The notes under the pieces were generated by a model, which searched no databases, was not told where the DNA came from, and saw nothing but the letters and a program-made list of their open reading frames with translations. 13,584 nt of DNA, from assembly GCA_042218715.1 (NCBI GenBank), contig JBDGQU010000059.1:1-13584 (forward strand), given 5' to 3'. The translations under genes and the position numbers were made by a program. The DNA comes from JAGXLP01 sp042218715. Lineage in GTDB: Bacteria > Bipolaricaulota > Bipolaricaulia > M55B111. Position 1 is the stretch's first letter, and every line of letters starts with the position of its first letter. Shown here piece after piece: positions 6,644 through 13,584 of the stretch.

Positions 6644-6860
6644 AGATATAGATATTGAACAAGACCTGGAAAAGCTGGAAGCTATTGTCAAGGAGCTAGA
6701 AGACGAACAGCTAGACCTGGAACGGTCGATTGAACTGTTCGAACAGGGAGTGAAGCTTGCCGAGGAGGTTAAAGAGGGGTTATCGGAAGCGGAGCTAAGG
6801 CTGAAAAAGGTGATTGATTCCAGTGAATTAAACTTTGAGGCAGAGGATTTTAACCTTTAA
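6624..6860 (+). CDS. xseB: Exodeoxyribonuclease VII small subunit
   Basis: Small helical partner that decorates the XseA C-terminal helices. The 78 residues contain the family pattern: DLEKLEAIVKELED (11-24), then LDLERSIELFEQGVKLA (27-43) and a final helix with EAELRLKKV. It is strongly acidic (26 Asp plus Glu). I chose ATG 6624 because GGAG at 6611-6614 sits 9 bp upstream. TTG 6615 and ATG 6618 are in frame but too close to that ribosome site. The gene overlaps the end of xseA by 20 nt, the usual coupled arrangement. Confidence 0.95.
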   Translation: MNEKKDKDIDIEQDLEKLEAIVKELEDEQLDLERSIELFEQGVKLAEEVKEGLSEAELRLKKVIDSSELNFEAEDFNL

Positions 6861-6921
6861 AATAATATGCTACCGAGTATTCCCTTTCTGGAGAAACTTG
6901 TACTAACACGAGGTATGAGAT

Positions 6922-8580
6922 ATGAAAGAATACGAGAGTTTGGATTCTCTTTTTACTGAAACCACGTCGACGTTTCCCGACAGTAAATTTAAGACTTCGT
7001 CTCCTACTCCGGATAACGGTTACGAGTACCAAAGCTTAACGTTCGAAGAATTATCCTCCCTGGTGGGGAGGCTAGCCAGGACGATGGTTGACGAATACGG
7101 GATCGAAAAAGGCGACAAAGTGGCAATTATTGGGAGACCTCATCCCAAGTGGGCAGCGACCTTCTTTGCTGCACAGCGTCTCGGAGCCACTGTAGTACCG
7201 ATTGCCTATAACTTTACGTCTGAAGAAATTAGGCGTGTCCTCCACGAATCGGAAGCAAAATTGGCGATTGTCCAGAGCGATAAACATTCTGTTGTATCGA
7301 AAAAATTCAGCTCGTTATCGTACCTGGAGAATCTGGTGGTCTACGGAGGCGAGGTGGAGGAAGGGTTTCAGTCGTGGGATTCTATTCTCTCCGAAGAAGA
7401 ATTTACTGACGATCCTCCCCAGGATCCGGACGAGATTGCCGTGTTGATGTATACTTCGGGGACGACGGGACACGGAAAAGGAGTTATGCTTACTCACCGG
7501 AACCTTTTGGTGAACGTCCACGATATTGCGGAAACGCTGGAGGTTACGCCGGATGATTGCATGGTTTCTATTTTGCCCTGGGATCATATATACGGATTAA
7601 CTACGACCCTGCTCGTTCCACTTGCGTTTGGGGCTTCGATGGTTTACACAGTTGATTATCGGAATCTCCCGAACGTGCTGCGGGACAACAAAGGTACGAT
7701 ACTCCTGGGCGTTCCGAAACTACTCAACGCTCTCTACGAGGAAACGCTGGAAAAGATCAATTCTACCTGGTGGACGAGGTGGCTGTACAAACTTGCTCCG
7801 AGTCTGCTGAAGTTCCAGGTGAAGTCCAAGCTAGCCGGAAAACAATTTAGATTTATAACTTCCGGTGGCGCGCCGCTAAGTCCTGAAACCGCAAAGGGTC
7901 TAAGGAATCTGGGAATTGGAGTTATGGAGGGTTATGGATTGACTGAAACGTCTCCCGTACTTACTTTTACTCGCGATCCGTTTACGGATAAGGCGGGCAG
8001 CGTGGGGCTACCACTACCGAGTGTAGAAGTTAAACTCAGGGAAACAGACGACAAGGAAATAAATGAGGTCCTGGTAAGAGGTCCAAACGTTATGAAAGGA
8101 TATTACAAGAACGAAGAGAAGACCCAGGAAGTTTTAGAGGACGACGGGTGGTTGCATACCGGGGACTCCGGATGGATAGACGAAGACGGAGGGTTACATC
8201 TGAACGGAAGAACCAAGAACGTAATCGTCCTCGAATCCGGAAATAACGTTTACCCGGAGGAAGTGGAACACGAGCTTGGCCGAATATCATTTATCGACGA
8301 AGTTATGGTAAAAGAGGGAAGGAGAAACGGGAGAGCCGTGGTTTCCGCCGTGATCTATCCCGATTACGAAAAACTCGAAGAGAAGGGGATAGAAGAGAAA
8401 AATTATATCAAGACGTTTTTATGGGAAAGGATAAAAGCCGAATCAAAAAGCCTCGCCCCTTATATGAGGATAAAGAGCAAACGGGATATAGAGATATTAG
8501 AAGAGCCGTTCGAGAAGACGCCCACGCAGAAAGTGAAACGTTATCTGTATAAAGAACAAGAGGAAGTTAGTAACGAATAG
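6922..8580 (+). CDS. Long-chain acyl-CoA synthetase (AMP-forming)
   Basis: Activates a fatty acid to acyl-AMP and then acyl-CoA. The 552 residues hold all ANL-superfamily core motifs: P-loop-like YTSGTTGHGKGVMLTHRN (177-194), GGAPLSPE (315-322), GYGLTETSPV (337-346), WLHTGDSGWIDEDG (410-423), NGRTKNVIVLESGNNVYPEEVE (428-449), and the C-terminal TPTQKVKR (533-540) with K537 as the adenylation lysine. The TPTxKxKR form is that of long-chain enzymes such as FadD15/FAA types, rather than the PTGK form of acetyl-CoA synthetases. Exact chain length is not readable. It is 61 bp after xseB without a terminator and probably cotranscribed, though not functionally related. Its last 14 bp overlap the acylphosphatase gene on the other strand. 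Confidence 0.93.
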   Translation: MKEYESLDSLFTETTSTFPDSKFKTSSPTPDNGYEYQSLTFEELSSLVGRLARTMVDEYGIEKGDKVAIIGRPHPKWAATFFAAQRLGATVVPIAYNFTSEEIRRVLHESEAKLAIVQSDKHSVVSKKFSSLSYLENLVVYGGEVEEGFQSWDSILSEEEFTDDPPQDPDEIAVLMYTSGTTGHGKGVMLTHRNLLVNVHDIAETLEVTPDDCMVSILPWDHIYGLTTTLLVPLAFGASMVYTVDYRNLPNVLRDNKGTILLGVPKLLNALYEETLEKINSTWWTRWLYKLAPSLLKFQVKSKLAGKQFRFITSGGAPLSPETAKGLRNLGIGVMEGYGLTETSPVLTFTRDPFTDKAGSVGLPLPSVEVKLRETDDKEINEVLVRGPNVMKGYYKNEEKTQEVLEDDGWLHTGDSGWIDEDGGLHLNGRTKNVIVLESGNNVYPEEVEHELGRISFIDEVMVKEGRRNGRAVVSAVIYPDYEKLEEKGIEEKNYIKTFLWERIKAESKSLAPYMRIKSKRDIEILEEPFEKTPTQKVKRYLYKEQEEVSNE

Positions 8581-8845
8581 AAAAGTTTTCGAATTCGTCT
8601 TTTGGTTCTTGCCGTTCTACTTCTACTTCGTTAACATTTGCCATTCTCGGGCCCCTGTTTGCCCACGATATTAGGTTCTCTACAGCATTCTTTTTTCCTT
8701 CCACTACCGCTTCAACAGAACCGTCCGCCAGATTTTTTACCCAGCCCGTTACACCGAGCTGTTTGGCCTTCCTCCTTGTACTGTTTCTGAAACCAACTCC
8801 CTGGACCCTGCCTGATATTTTCAAATGAACTCTTTCTTTTTCCAT
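8567..8845 (-). CDS. acyP: Acylphosphatase
   Basis: Small cytosolic alpha/beta enzyme that hydrolyses acyl phosphates such as acetyl phosphate or 1,3-bisphosphoglycerate. The 92 residues show the two family signatures: GRVQGVGFR (12-20, with R20 the phosphate-binding Arg) and GWVKNLADGSVE (34-45, with N38 the catalytic Asn). The C-terminal ENFSIRY is also typical. No clear Shine-Dalgarno precedes the ATG, so it may be weakly translated or on a short leader. Its own promoter is predicted about 45 bp upstream. The stop overlaps the end of the acyl-CoA synthetase gene convergently by 14 bp. Confidence 0.96.
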   Translation of the reverse strand: MEKERVHLKISGRVQGVGFRNSTRRKAKQLGVTGWVKNLADGSVEAVVEGKKNAVENLISWANRGPRMANVNEVEVERQEPKDEFENFSIRY

Positions 8846-8886
8846 TTTTAACCGTTGGACGGACTCCCGTATTTCCAGTTCAATTT

Positions 8887-8915
8887 TATAATAAGGTTCG
8901 AAGAAAGTTTTTCAA
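8887..8915 (-). promoter_or_regulatory. Candidate promoter for acylphosphatase
   Basis: On the minus strand TTGAAA (8915 to 8910) is followed after 17 bp by ATTATA (8892 to 8887) or after 18 bp by TTATAA. The spacing is right and the position is 42 bp upstream of the ATG. A 6-bp dyad, CTTTTC-N5-GAAAAG (8918-8934), lies directly upstream of the -35 box. Confidence 0.5.
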
Positions 8916-9037
8916 TTCTTTTCGCGAGGAAAAGTTAAATAGCTCAGGAGAATCAGTACCAGGTTGCTTGCCGGGATTCAGGACTTTACGATTATTTTAT
9001 CTGAGTTGGTTATAGGTTCGGGACAAGGTGATTGACC

Positions 9038-9697
9038 GTGACTGAAAACTACATTGCCATAGGATTTGGGGTTATCGGGGCCATAATGGGAGCGTCGTTG
9101 GTTGGACGATTGATCGCGGACCGATATATCCGAAAGTTAAACAGGATATTTCCCGGCTCGGAACTGGAGGGACGTGATTTCGTGGATAGAGTGATGAAAG
9201 CCGAGGGGTTAGAAGTTAACCTGGAGTCCGTTAGGGGGGTAAGAGGGGAATTCCTTTTCAAGGAAGGAGTAGTGAAGGTGCCGGAACTGGAGAATAGCTC
9301 CCTTCTCACCCTGGGTATATCAGCTCACGAATTAGCTCACGCGAGCCAGGCGAGCAGTAATAGGGCTCTGGTAGTCGTGACTGCTTTATTGGAAAAACTG
9401 GGAGTGCTTCTAACCTACGTTTTTCCGGTCACGGTAATTCTCGGACTTACATTTTATTTTCCTCTTTTGCCGGGGAGTCTGGTCCTTTACCTATTAATAT
9501 TTCTTATTATTTTGGCCAAGATCCCATTGGAAGTTGATGCTTCTCGAAAAGCGTTGATCTATCTTGATAGGTACGGTGAGCTGTCCGAGGAAGAAGTTGC
9601 TCGACTGAAAAAGTTGCTTGGTTTGGCTATACTTACCCGGCTTACCGACCTAGCTGTAGGATTTCTAGTACTTGTCGATTTGAACGAGGAGTGGTGA
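9038..9697 (+). CDS. Membrane zinc metallopeptidase, YugP-like (neutral zinc peptidase 2 family)
   Basis: An integral-membrane protein of the YugP-type zinc peptidase family (about 220-230 residues), of poorly defined substrate. Counting from GTG 9038 it has 219 residues. An N-terminal membrane helix (about 5-22) is followed by a soluble segment, then the zinc motif HELAH in ISAHELAHASQ (94-104), two hydrophobic helices (about 112-160) and the family block PLEVDASRKA (163-172), whose Glu is the likely third ligand. A final hydrophobic stretch is near 195-213. Most relatives have HE[VL]GHA, so Ala in place of Gly is a mild deviation. I prefer GTG 9038 because AAGGTGA at 9025-9031 is at ideal spacing; TTG 9032 is too close. 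It heads a plus-strand cluster with rpe 5 bp downstream. Confidence 0.88.
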   Translation: MTENYIAIGFGVIGAIMGASLVGRLIADRYIRKLNRIFPGSELEGRDFVDRVMKAEGLEVNLESVRGVRGEFLFKEGVVKVPELENSSLLTLGISAHELAHASQASSNRALVVVTALLEKLGVLLTYVFPVTVILGLTFYFPLLPGSLVLYLLIFLIILAKIPLEVDASRKALIYLDRYGELSEEEVARLKKLLGLAILTRLTDLAVGFLVLVDLNEEW

Positions 9698-9702
9698 AAA
9701 AT

Positions 9703-10365
9703 ATGTCTAAAGTTGTTTTCGCACCGTCGATATTGTCCGCCGACTTCGGCCGCCTGGTAGATGAGATAGAGACAGTGCAAGACGTTGCCGATTCCATTCA
9801 CGTAGACGTGATGGACGGCCATTTTGTTCCAAATTTAACGATCGGTCCCGTCGTTTCGAACTCTCTCCATCGGTCCCACCGAATAGAAGTTCCGTTCAGT
9901 ATTCACCTGATGATTGACGACCCCTGGAAGTACGGCCCCGAGTTCGAAGTTGACTCGAGGGATCTCATAATTTTTCATTCGGAAGTGACTGATAGACCGC
10001 TGAAGCTGATTGAAAGATTGAAAGATGAAGGGTGTAAGGTAGGGGTGTCCCAGAAGCCGGCAAGTCCGGTGGAGGAAATATTTCCTCTCCTGGAGTCACT
10101 GGACGAAGTACTGGTAATGGGGGTAGAGCCGGGGTTTAGCGGTCAGGAGTTTATGGACGAGTCGTTGGGTAGAATAGAGAGGTTAAAGGAACGGATTTTA
10201 ACGAACGAATACGATACGACTATTTCCGTTGATGGGGGGATGGACCCCTCAACCATTGGTTCAGCTGTCCAGGCGGGTGCGGACAAGATAATAGCCGGGT
10301 CCGCAGTGTTTGGTGAAGAAGACAGGATTAAAGCTATCGAAAAGATGAAAGCCTCAATTTCTTGA
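9703..10365 (+). CDS. rpe: Ribulose-phosphate 3-epimerase
   Basis: Interconverts D-ribulose 5-phosphate and D-xylulose 5-phosphate in the pentose phosphate pathway. A metal-dependent TIM barrel of 220 residues, the standard length. Counting from ATG 9703: APSILSADF (7-15), HVDVMDGHFVPN (33-44, metal ligands H33 and D35), HLMIDDP (68-74), MGVEPGFSGQEFM (139-151) and VDGGM (176-180, with catalytic D177). GTG codons at 9691 and 9694 are in frame but precede the best ribosome site (GGTGA at 9693-9697) and add residues absent from relatives, so ATG 9703 is chosen. It is followed by ribD after 4 bp. The neighbouring pathway link is ribulose 5-phosphate, which is also the precursor of the riboflavin four-carbon unit. 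Confidence 0.97.
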   Translation: MSKVVFAPSILSADFGRLVDEIETVQDVADSIHVDVMDGHFVPNLTIGPVVSNSLHRSHRIEVPFSIHLMIDDPWKYGPEFEVDSRDLIIFHSEVTDRPLKLIERLKDEGCKVGVSQKPASPVEEIFPLLESLDEVLVMGVEPGFSGQEFMDESLGRIERLKERILTNEYDTTISVDGGMDPSTIGSAVQAGADKIIAGSAVFGEEDRIKAIEKMKASIS

Positions 10366-10369
10366 CGTG

Positions 10370-11473
10370 ATGACTGTGGCCAACGAAAGAGCTTTTATGA
10401 AAAAAGCCTTGAATCTAGCGCGGCGGGGTGGAGGATACGTCAATCCAAATCCTCAGGTCGGAGCAGTGGTAGTTAGGGACGGTGAAATCGTTGGCGAGGG
10501 TTATCACGAGAAGTTCGGTGGCCCTCATGCCGAAGTGAATGCGCTGGAGGAGGCTGGTGAGGCGGCCAGGGGAGCCACGTTATACGTTACGCTGGAGCCC
10601 TGTGTCCATTACGGTAAGACTCCTCCCTGTACCGAAAAAATTGTTGGAGCGGAGTTGGCTCGGGTCCTGGTCGCGATGGAGGATCCGAACCCCAAGGTAT
10701 CTGGGAAGGGAGTGAAGAGGTTGAGGGAAGAAGGCCTGGAAGTTTCGCTTGGGTTAATGGAGCGTGAGGCAAGGAAGTTAAACGAAATTTACCTTCATTA
10801 CGTCCGGACCGGTCGTCCTTTTGTTTTGTTAAAGTTAGCAATGACTCTTGACGGTAAGATAGCTACCAGGACCGGTGACTCCAGGTGGGTATCGTCCGAA
10901 CCCGCCAGAGAACTGGTCCACGAGTTGAGGGCTCGTTATAGTTCGATAGGGGTGGGTGTAAATACGGTTATCTCGGACGATCCCAGGCTGAACGTGAGAA
11001 AAGCGAAAGGACCGGACGGCGCGAGGTTCGTATTCGATTCAACTGGAAGGACTCCGACCGGTTCCAGTATATTGTCCCTGTCCAGCTCTGCTCCTACCGT
11101 AATCGTCACCGGGAAAGACCTACCCGGAACCAAAATAAAGGAATTTGAAAATCAGGGCGCTAAAATCTGGCAGGTCGAAAAAAAGGAAGAAAGGTTGGAT
11201 CTAAGCGAGTTGCTCGAACGGATGGGTGATCGAGGTTACGACAGTTTTCTTGTAGAAGGAGGCGGAGAAGTTGCCTGGAGCCTTCTCGATGAGAATCTGG
11301 TTGACAAGGTTCGGTTTTTCTATTCGCCAAAAATAGTCGGTGGACGAGAGGCTATTCCGGCGATCGGTGGAGAAGGTAGAGCGACTATGCGGGACGGGAT
11401 AGAGATTGAAGAACTGAAAATTGAAAGAATAGGCGATGACCTATCCCTGGTGGGTTATCCTATTAAAGAATAA
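10370..11473 (+). CDS. ribD: Bifunctional riboflavin biosynthesis deaminase/reductase
   Basis: Carries out two steps of riboflavin synthesis: deamination of the diaminopyrimidinone phosphate and NADPH-dependent reduction of the ribosyl chain. The 367 residues contain both domains. The N-terminal zinc deaminase has PHAEVNAL (52-59, ligand His and catalytic Glu) and LEPCVHYGKTPPC (75-87, ligand Cys residues). The reductase domain begins near 150 with KLAMTLDGKIATRTGDSRW, followed by GVGVNTVISDDPRLNVR (194-210) and VEGGGEVAWSLL (295-306). GTG 10367 is an alternative start three bases upstream. Neither has a recognisable Shine-Dalgarno, so translation probably couples to rpe, whose stop is 4 bp before. 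No ribE, ribAB or ribH is present. The 3' end overlaps the WecA-like gene tail-to-tail by 11 bp. Confidence 0.96.
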   Translation: MTVANERAFMKKALNLARRGGGYVNPNPQVGAVVVRDGEIVGEGYHEKFGGPHAEVNALEEAGEAARGATLYVTLEPCVHYGKTPPCTEKIVGAELARVLVAMEDPNPKVSGKGVKRLREEGLEVSLGLMEREARKLNEIYLHYVRTGRPFVLLKLAMTLDGKIATRTGDSRWVSSEPARELVHELRARYSSIGVGVNTVISDDPRLNVRKAKGPDGARFVFDSTGRTPTGSSILSLSSSAPTVIVTGKDLPGTKIKEFENQGAKIWQVEKKEERLDLSELLERMGDRGYDSFLVEGGGEVAWSLLDENLVDKVRFFYSPKIVGGREAIPAIGGEGRATMRDGIEIEELKIERIGDDLSLVGYPIKE

Positions 11474-12410
11474 CAAGTAGGCTAAACCCGACTAGAATTG
11501 CCTGTATCAGGTAAATAACGAGGACTGAAGTTACGTGGCCGAATCTTCTATAAAACTTGTGGTGTAAATGTTCCTGATCCGCTTCCACAATTCTTTTTTC
11601 CGAACCGGCCCTCCTTATTATTGCCAGAATAGTGTCGAGGACGGGGACTCCCAAAATTAACGTTCCTGCAGCCAGGGACCAACCGGTGCCGGGCCCTGAA
11701 ATCGATGCTAGCCCGTGAATCACAAGGTAAGAGACCGTGAACCCTACCAGATAGGATCCACCGTCACCGAGGAATAGTTTCGCGGGATAAAAATTGTAAA
11801 ACAGGAATGCCACTAGTGCCGCAACCAGCCCACCGAGAAGTAAAGACGACGGGTGACCAAAAGTCAGGACCAGCAGAGGGACTAAAGATATTATTCCAAT
11901 ACCGGTGGCGAGGCCGTCCAACCCGTCTATAAGGTTGAAAGCATTTGTCCCGCCCACGAGCCAGAAGACCGTAAACAGAAGGTTTGGTGTTCCCGTTAGT
12001 TTAAAACCAAAACCGGGGAATAAGTGGGTCGGGGGGATAGGGTAGAAAGTAACCACGATCGCCGCGGCACCGATCTGAAGGATTAATCTGGCCCCGGGGC
12101 TAAAACCCCGAACGTCGTCTGTAAGCCCCGTAATGAATACTATTAAAACCGCGAAAACCAGAGGTACTGGTTCGGTTCCGTAGAGTAGAATCACGGGAAG
12201 GAGGCCGACCAATAAGGCGGCCCCACCCAGTGGCTTTACGTGGTGGTGAATCTTACGAGCACTTTCCCGAGGACTGTCTGAAAGTTTGATAAGGGGCCCC
12301 CACCGGATCAGGAGGGGACAGCTGAGCCCGGTAATCAGAAACGGAATCCAGAGCGTGACCCACTGGCCGGAGAGTAAGATCGTCTTTAAACTCGATGGCA
12401 AGTTTTGCAT
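11463..12410 (-). CDS. Undecaprenyl-phosphate N-acetylhexosamine-1-phosphate transferase (WecA/TagO/MraY family)
   Basis: A polytopic membrane enzyme that transfers a sugar 1-phosphate, typically GlcNAc, from a UDP-sugar to undecaprenyl phosphate, the first step in making teichoic acids, O-antigen or related wall glycans. Motifs over 315 residues: KIHHHVKPLGGA (53-64), the Mg-binding TDDVRG (97-102), NAFNLIDGLDGLA (156-168), FLGDGGS (213-219) and the sugar-specificity HLHHK (281-285), which favours the WecA/TagO branch over MraY. About ten hydrophobic segments are visible. The ATG has a good AAGGAG Shine-Dalgarno (12415-12420 on the plus strand). Its start lies 15 bp from that of divergent holB, so its promoter must overlap holB coding sequence. 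No glycan-synthesis neighbours are in the window, so the product glycan is unknown. Confidence 0.92.
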   Translation of the reverse strand: MQNLPSSLKTILLSGQWVTLWIPFLITGLSCPLLIRWGPLIKLSDSPRESARKIHHHVKPLGGAALLVGLLPVILLYGTEPVPLVFAVLIVFITGLTDDVRGFSPGARLILQIGAAAIVVTFYPIPPTHLFPGFGFKLTGTPNLLFTVFWLVGGTNAFNLIDGLDGLATGIGIISLVPLLVLTFGHPSSLLLGGLVAALVAFLFYNFYPAKLFLGDGGSYLVGFTVSYLVIHGLASISGPGTGWSLAAGTLILGVPVLDTILAIIRRAGSEKRIVEADQEHLHHKFYRRFGHVTSVLVIYLIQAILVGFSLLVIL

Positions 12411-12425
12411 AATCTCCTTGGTAAA

Positions 12426-13433
12426 ATGAATAGCAAAGATATTCTCTTACAGGCTGCAAAAAATAATAATCTAACTCATGCTTACCTGGCACCCGCTAGG
12501 TCAGGTACTAATTTAAGAAGTTACGCGGCCGAACTGGGCCAAATCATCCTTTGTTCTCCCGACGATAAAGACTGCCGAGGAAAAGTCGTTCGGGAGACCC
12601 ATCCCGACTTTACCCAGGTCAAGGTATTGAATGATAATAGTAAGATATCGATAAACCAAGTTGAAGAAATCATTTCCAGTTCCTCTTATTCCCCCGTGGA
12701 GGGTCAGAGGAAACTGTACGTAATCAGCCGAGCCGAAGATCTTTCCCTGGAAGGGGCCAATAGTTTGCTAAAAATTCTCGAAGACCCGCCAGAATTCGTC
12801 TATTTTCTCCTGTTAACGGAATCTCCGAATAGTCTATTACCGACGATTATATCTCGGTGTCAGCAGTTGCCCCGGGGTGGCACGAGCGTGGAAGGGATGA
12901 AAGACATGCTACAGAGTAAAGGCTTTGATGAAGAAGAGGTAACATATTTGATCAAAGTTGTAAATGGAAAGGCCGCGATGTTGGACGAACTTCTGGAGGA
13001 AGAAATAGAAAATCCTCTGGAGGAGAGGGGGAAAGCACGGGAGGATTTTGGGGAGTCGAGTTTGTTAGAGAAATGCAGGGGTTTCGTCGATAGCGATAGC
13101 TACGTCGAGAGAGACGTATTAACGGAGCTTATATTCGAAGGTATCGAAGAAGCGAACAACTTTCAGTTAATCAGCGGAGCGGAAGAACTTGTCAGTCTGA
13201 CCCGGCAAGACTTAGAGTGGTTCCTGGAAAAAGGTCTAATTATCTACCGCAACCAATATAGAAAGCGGCTAGCGGAAGGAAGTTACCCGCCAGCGAAAGA
13301 CAACCGTAAAATTGAGAAGCTGAGAGCGGTAGATCGCGCCCTGGAAACAATGTCCGCAAACGTGAACGTTCAGCTTTTGCTGGAGAGCCTCTGGTTAAGA
13401 CTGGCGGGCAATGCCGGAATTCATGGGAATTAA
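12426..13433 (+). CDS. holB: DNA polymerase III delta-prime subunit
   Basis: A clamp-loader subunit that helps load the sliding clamp at replication forks. From ATG 12426 there are 335 residues. The N-terminal AAA+ fold shows NNLTHAYLAPARSGTN (14-29), where the usual P-loop is degenerate and lacks the Lys, as in many delta-prime subunits. Later are ISINQVEEI (74-82), ANSLLKILEDPPEF (111-124) and the SRC trigger (143-145). The C-terminal collar helix DRALETMSANVNVQLLLESLWLRL (303-326) is characteristic. The zinc module is reduced to C43 and C50, so it probably does not bind zinc, unlike four-Cys relatives. TTG 12405 is an alternative start that would overlap the WecA-like gene. The Shine-Dalgarno for ATG 12426 is weak. 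Confidence 0.9.
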   Translation: MNSKDILLQAAKNNNLTHAYLAPARSGTNLRSYAAELGQIILCSPDDKDCRGKVVRETHPDFTQVKVLNDNSKISINQVEEIISSSSYSPVEGQRKLYVISRAEDLSLEGANSLLKILEDPPEFVYFLLLTESPNSLLPTIISRCQQLPRGGTSVEGMKDMLQSKGFDEEEVTYLIKVVNGKAAMLDELLEEEIENPLEERGKAREDFGESSLLEKCRGFVDSDSYVERDVLTELIFEGIEEANNFQLISGAEELVSLTRQDLEWFLEKGLIIYRNQYRKRLAEGSYPPAKDNRKIEKLRAVDRALETMSANVNVQLLLESLWLRLAGNAGIHGN

Positions 13434-13477
13434 GTGGGGTAAAAGTTTCTCGGACTTTCGGCTAAAATTAGGACACA

Positions 13478-13530
13478 CCAAAATTAACCGGTTTTGACCC
13501 GGCAAATTAACAGGGAAGAGTTAACCGAAA
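13478..13530 (-). repeat. Dispersed repeat element A, right copy (inverted)
   Basis: The reverse complement of 3-55, gap-free over 53 bp, with all 8 differences confined to the 26 bp nearest holB and a perfect match at 13504-13530. The interrupted dyad TTAAC-N8-GTTAA is at 13507-13524. Here the element is 44 bp after the holB stop and is not accompanied by element B. No intrinsic terminator or coding frame is visible in 13434-13584. Confidence 0.8.
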
Positions 13531-13584
13531 AACTTATTTGATAAACGGGAATTGGTCCAGCACCCAGTTTAATATGGACTTCAA

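Noticed and set aside
7202..7810. Open frames in other phases of the acyl-CoA synthetase gene
   Set aside because: Composition-driven shadows with no motif or ribosome site.
13490..13500. Shared 9-mer GTTTTGACC between element A (right) and the loop of element B
   Set aside because: The match is not supported by flanking similarity; probably chance.

Overview
The window is a compact bacterial chromosomal segment with twelve protein-coding genes, no RNA genes and no recognisable mobile element. A bacterial source is clear from both subunits of exodeoxyribonuclease VII, a DNA polymerase III delta-prime subunit, a RibD riboflavin enzyme and an undecaprenyl-phosphate sugar-1-phosphate transferase. 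Many proteins are rich in Asp and Glu, including the small ExoVII subunit, the XseA N-terminus and the glutamate dehydrogenase, which would fit a halophilic or salt-tolerant organism. That is an inference, and I cannot assign a phylum with confidence. Shine-Dalgarno sequences are mostly clear, and GTG or TTG starts are in use.

Layout. Positions 1-284 are non-coding and hold two repeat elements: A (3-55) and B (57-204). Then come an Asp/Glu-rich glutamate dehydrogenase (+), a GC-rich hairpin between convergent genes, and a 592-residue protein of the PEP carboxykinase/HPr kinase superfamily (-). The longest gene-free stretch, 3382-4154, holds the strong minus-strand promoter and long leader of that gene, a second copy of element B (3715-3861), and about 290 bp of leader in front of the next operon. 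Positions 4155-8580 are a four-gene plus-strand run: imidazolonepropionase-like amidohydrolase, xseA, xseB and a long-chain acyl-CoA synthetase. A minus-strand acylphosphatase overlaps the tail of the synthetase. A second plus-strand cluster follows: membrane zinc peptidase, ribulose-phosphate epimerase (rpe) and ribD. Its last gene overlaps tail-to-tail with a minus-strand WecA/TagO-like transferase, whose start codon almost abuts that of divergent holB. The last 150 bp hold an inverted copy of element A.

Functions are mostly housekeeping: nitrogen and carbon node enzymes, DNA repair and replication, fatty acid activation, pentose phosphate and riboflavin synthesis, and cell-envelope glycan initiation. 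The signals not explained by genes are the two dispersed repeats. Element B is about 148 bp, occurs twice in the same orientation at about 89% identity, and contains a long imperfect hairpin. Element A is 53 bp, occurs near both window ends in inverted orientation, and has a perfect 27-bp core containing a dyad. I can name neither as a known family.
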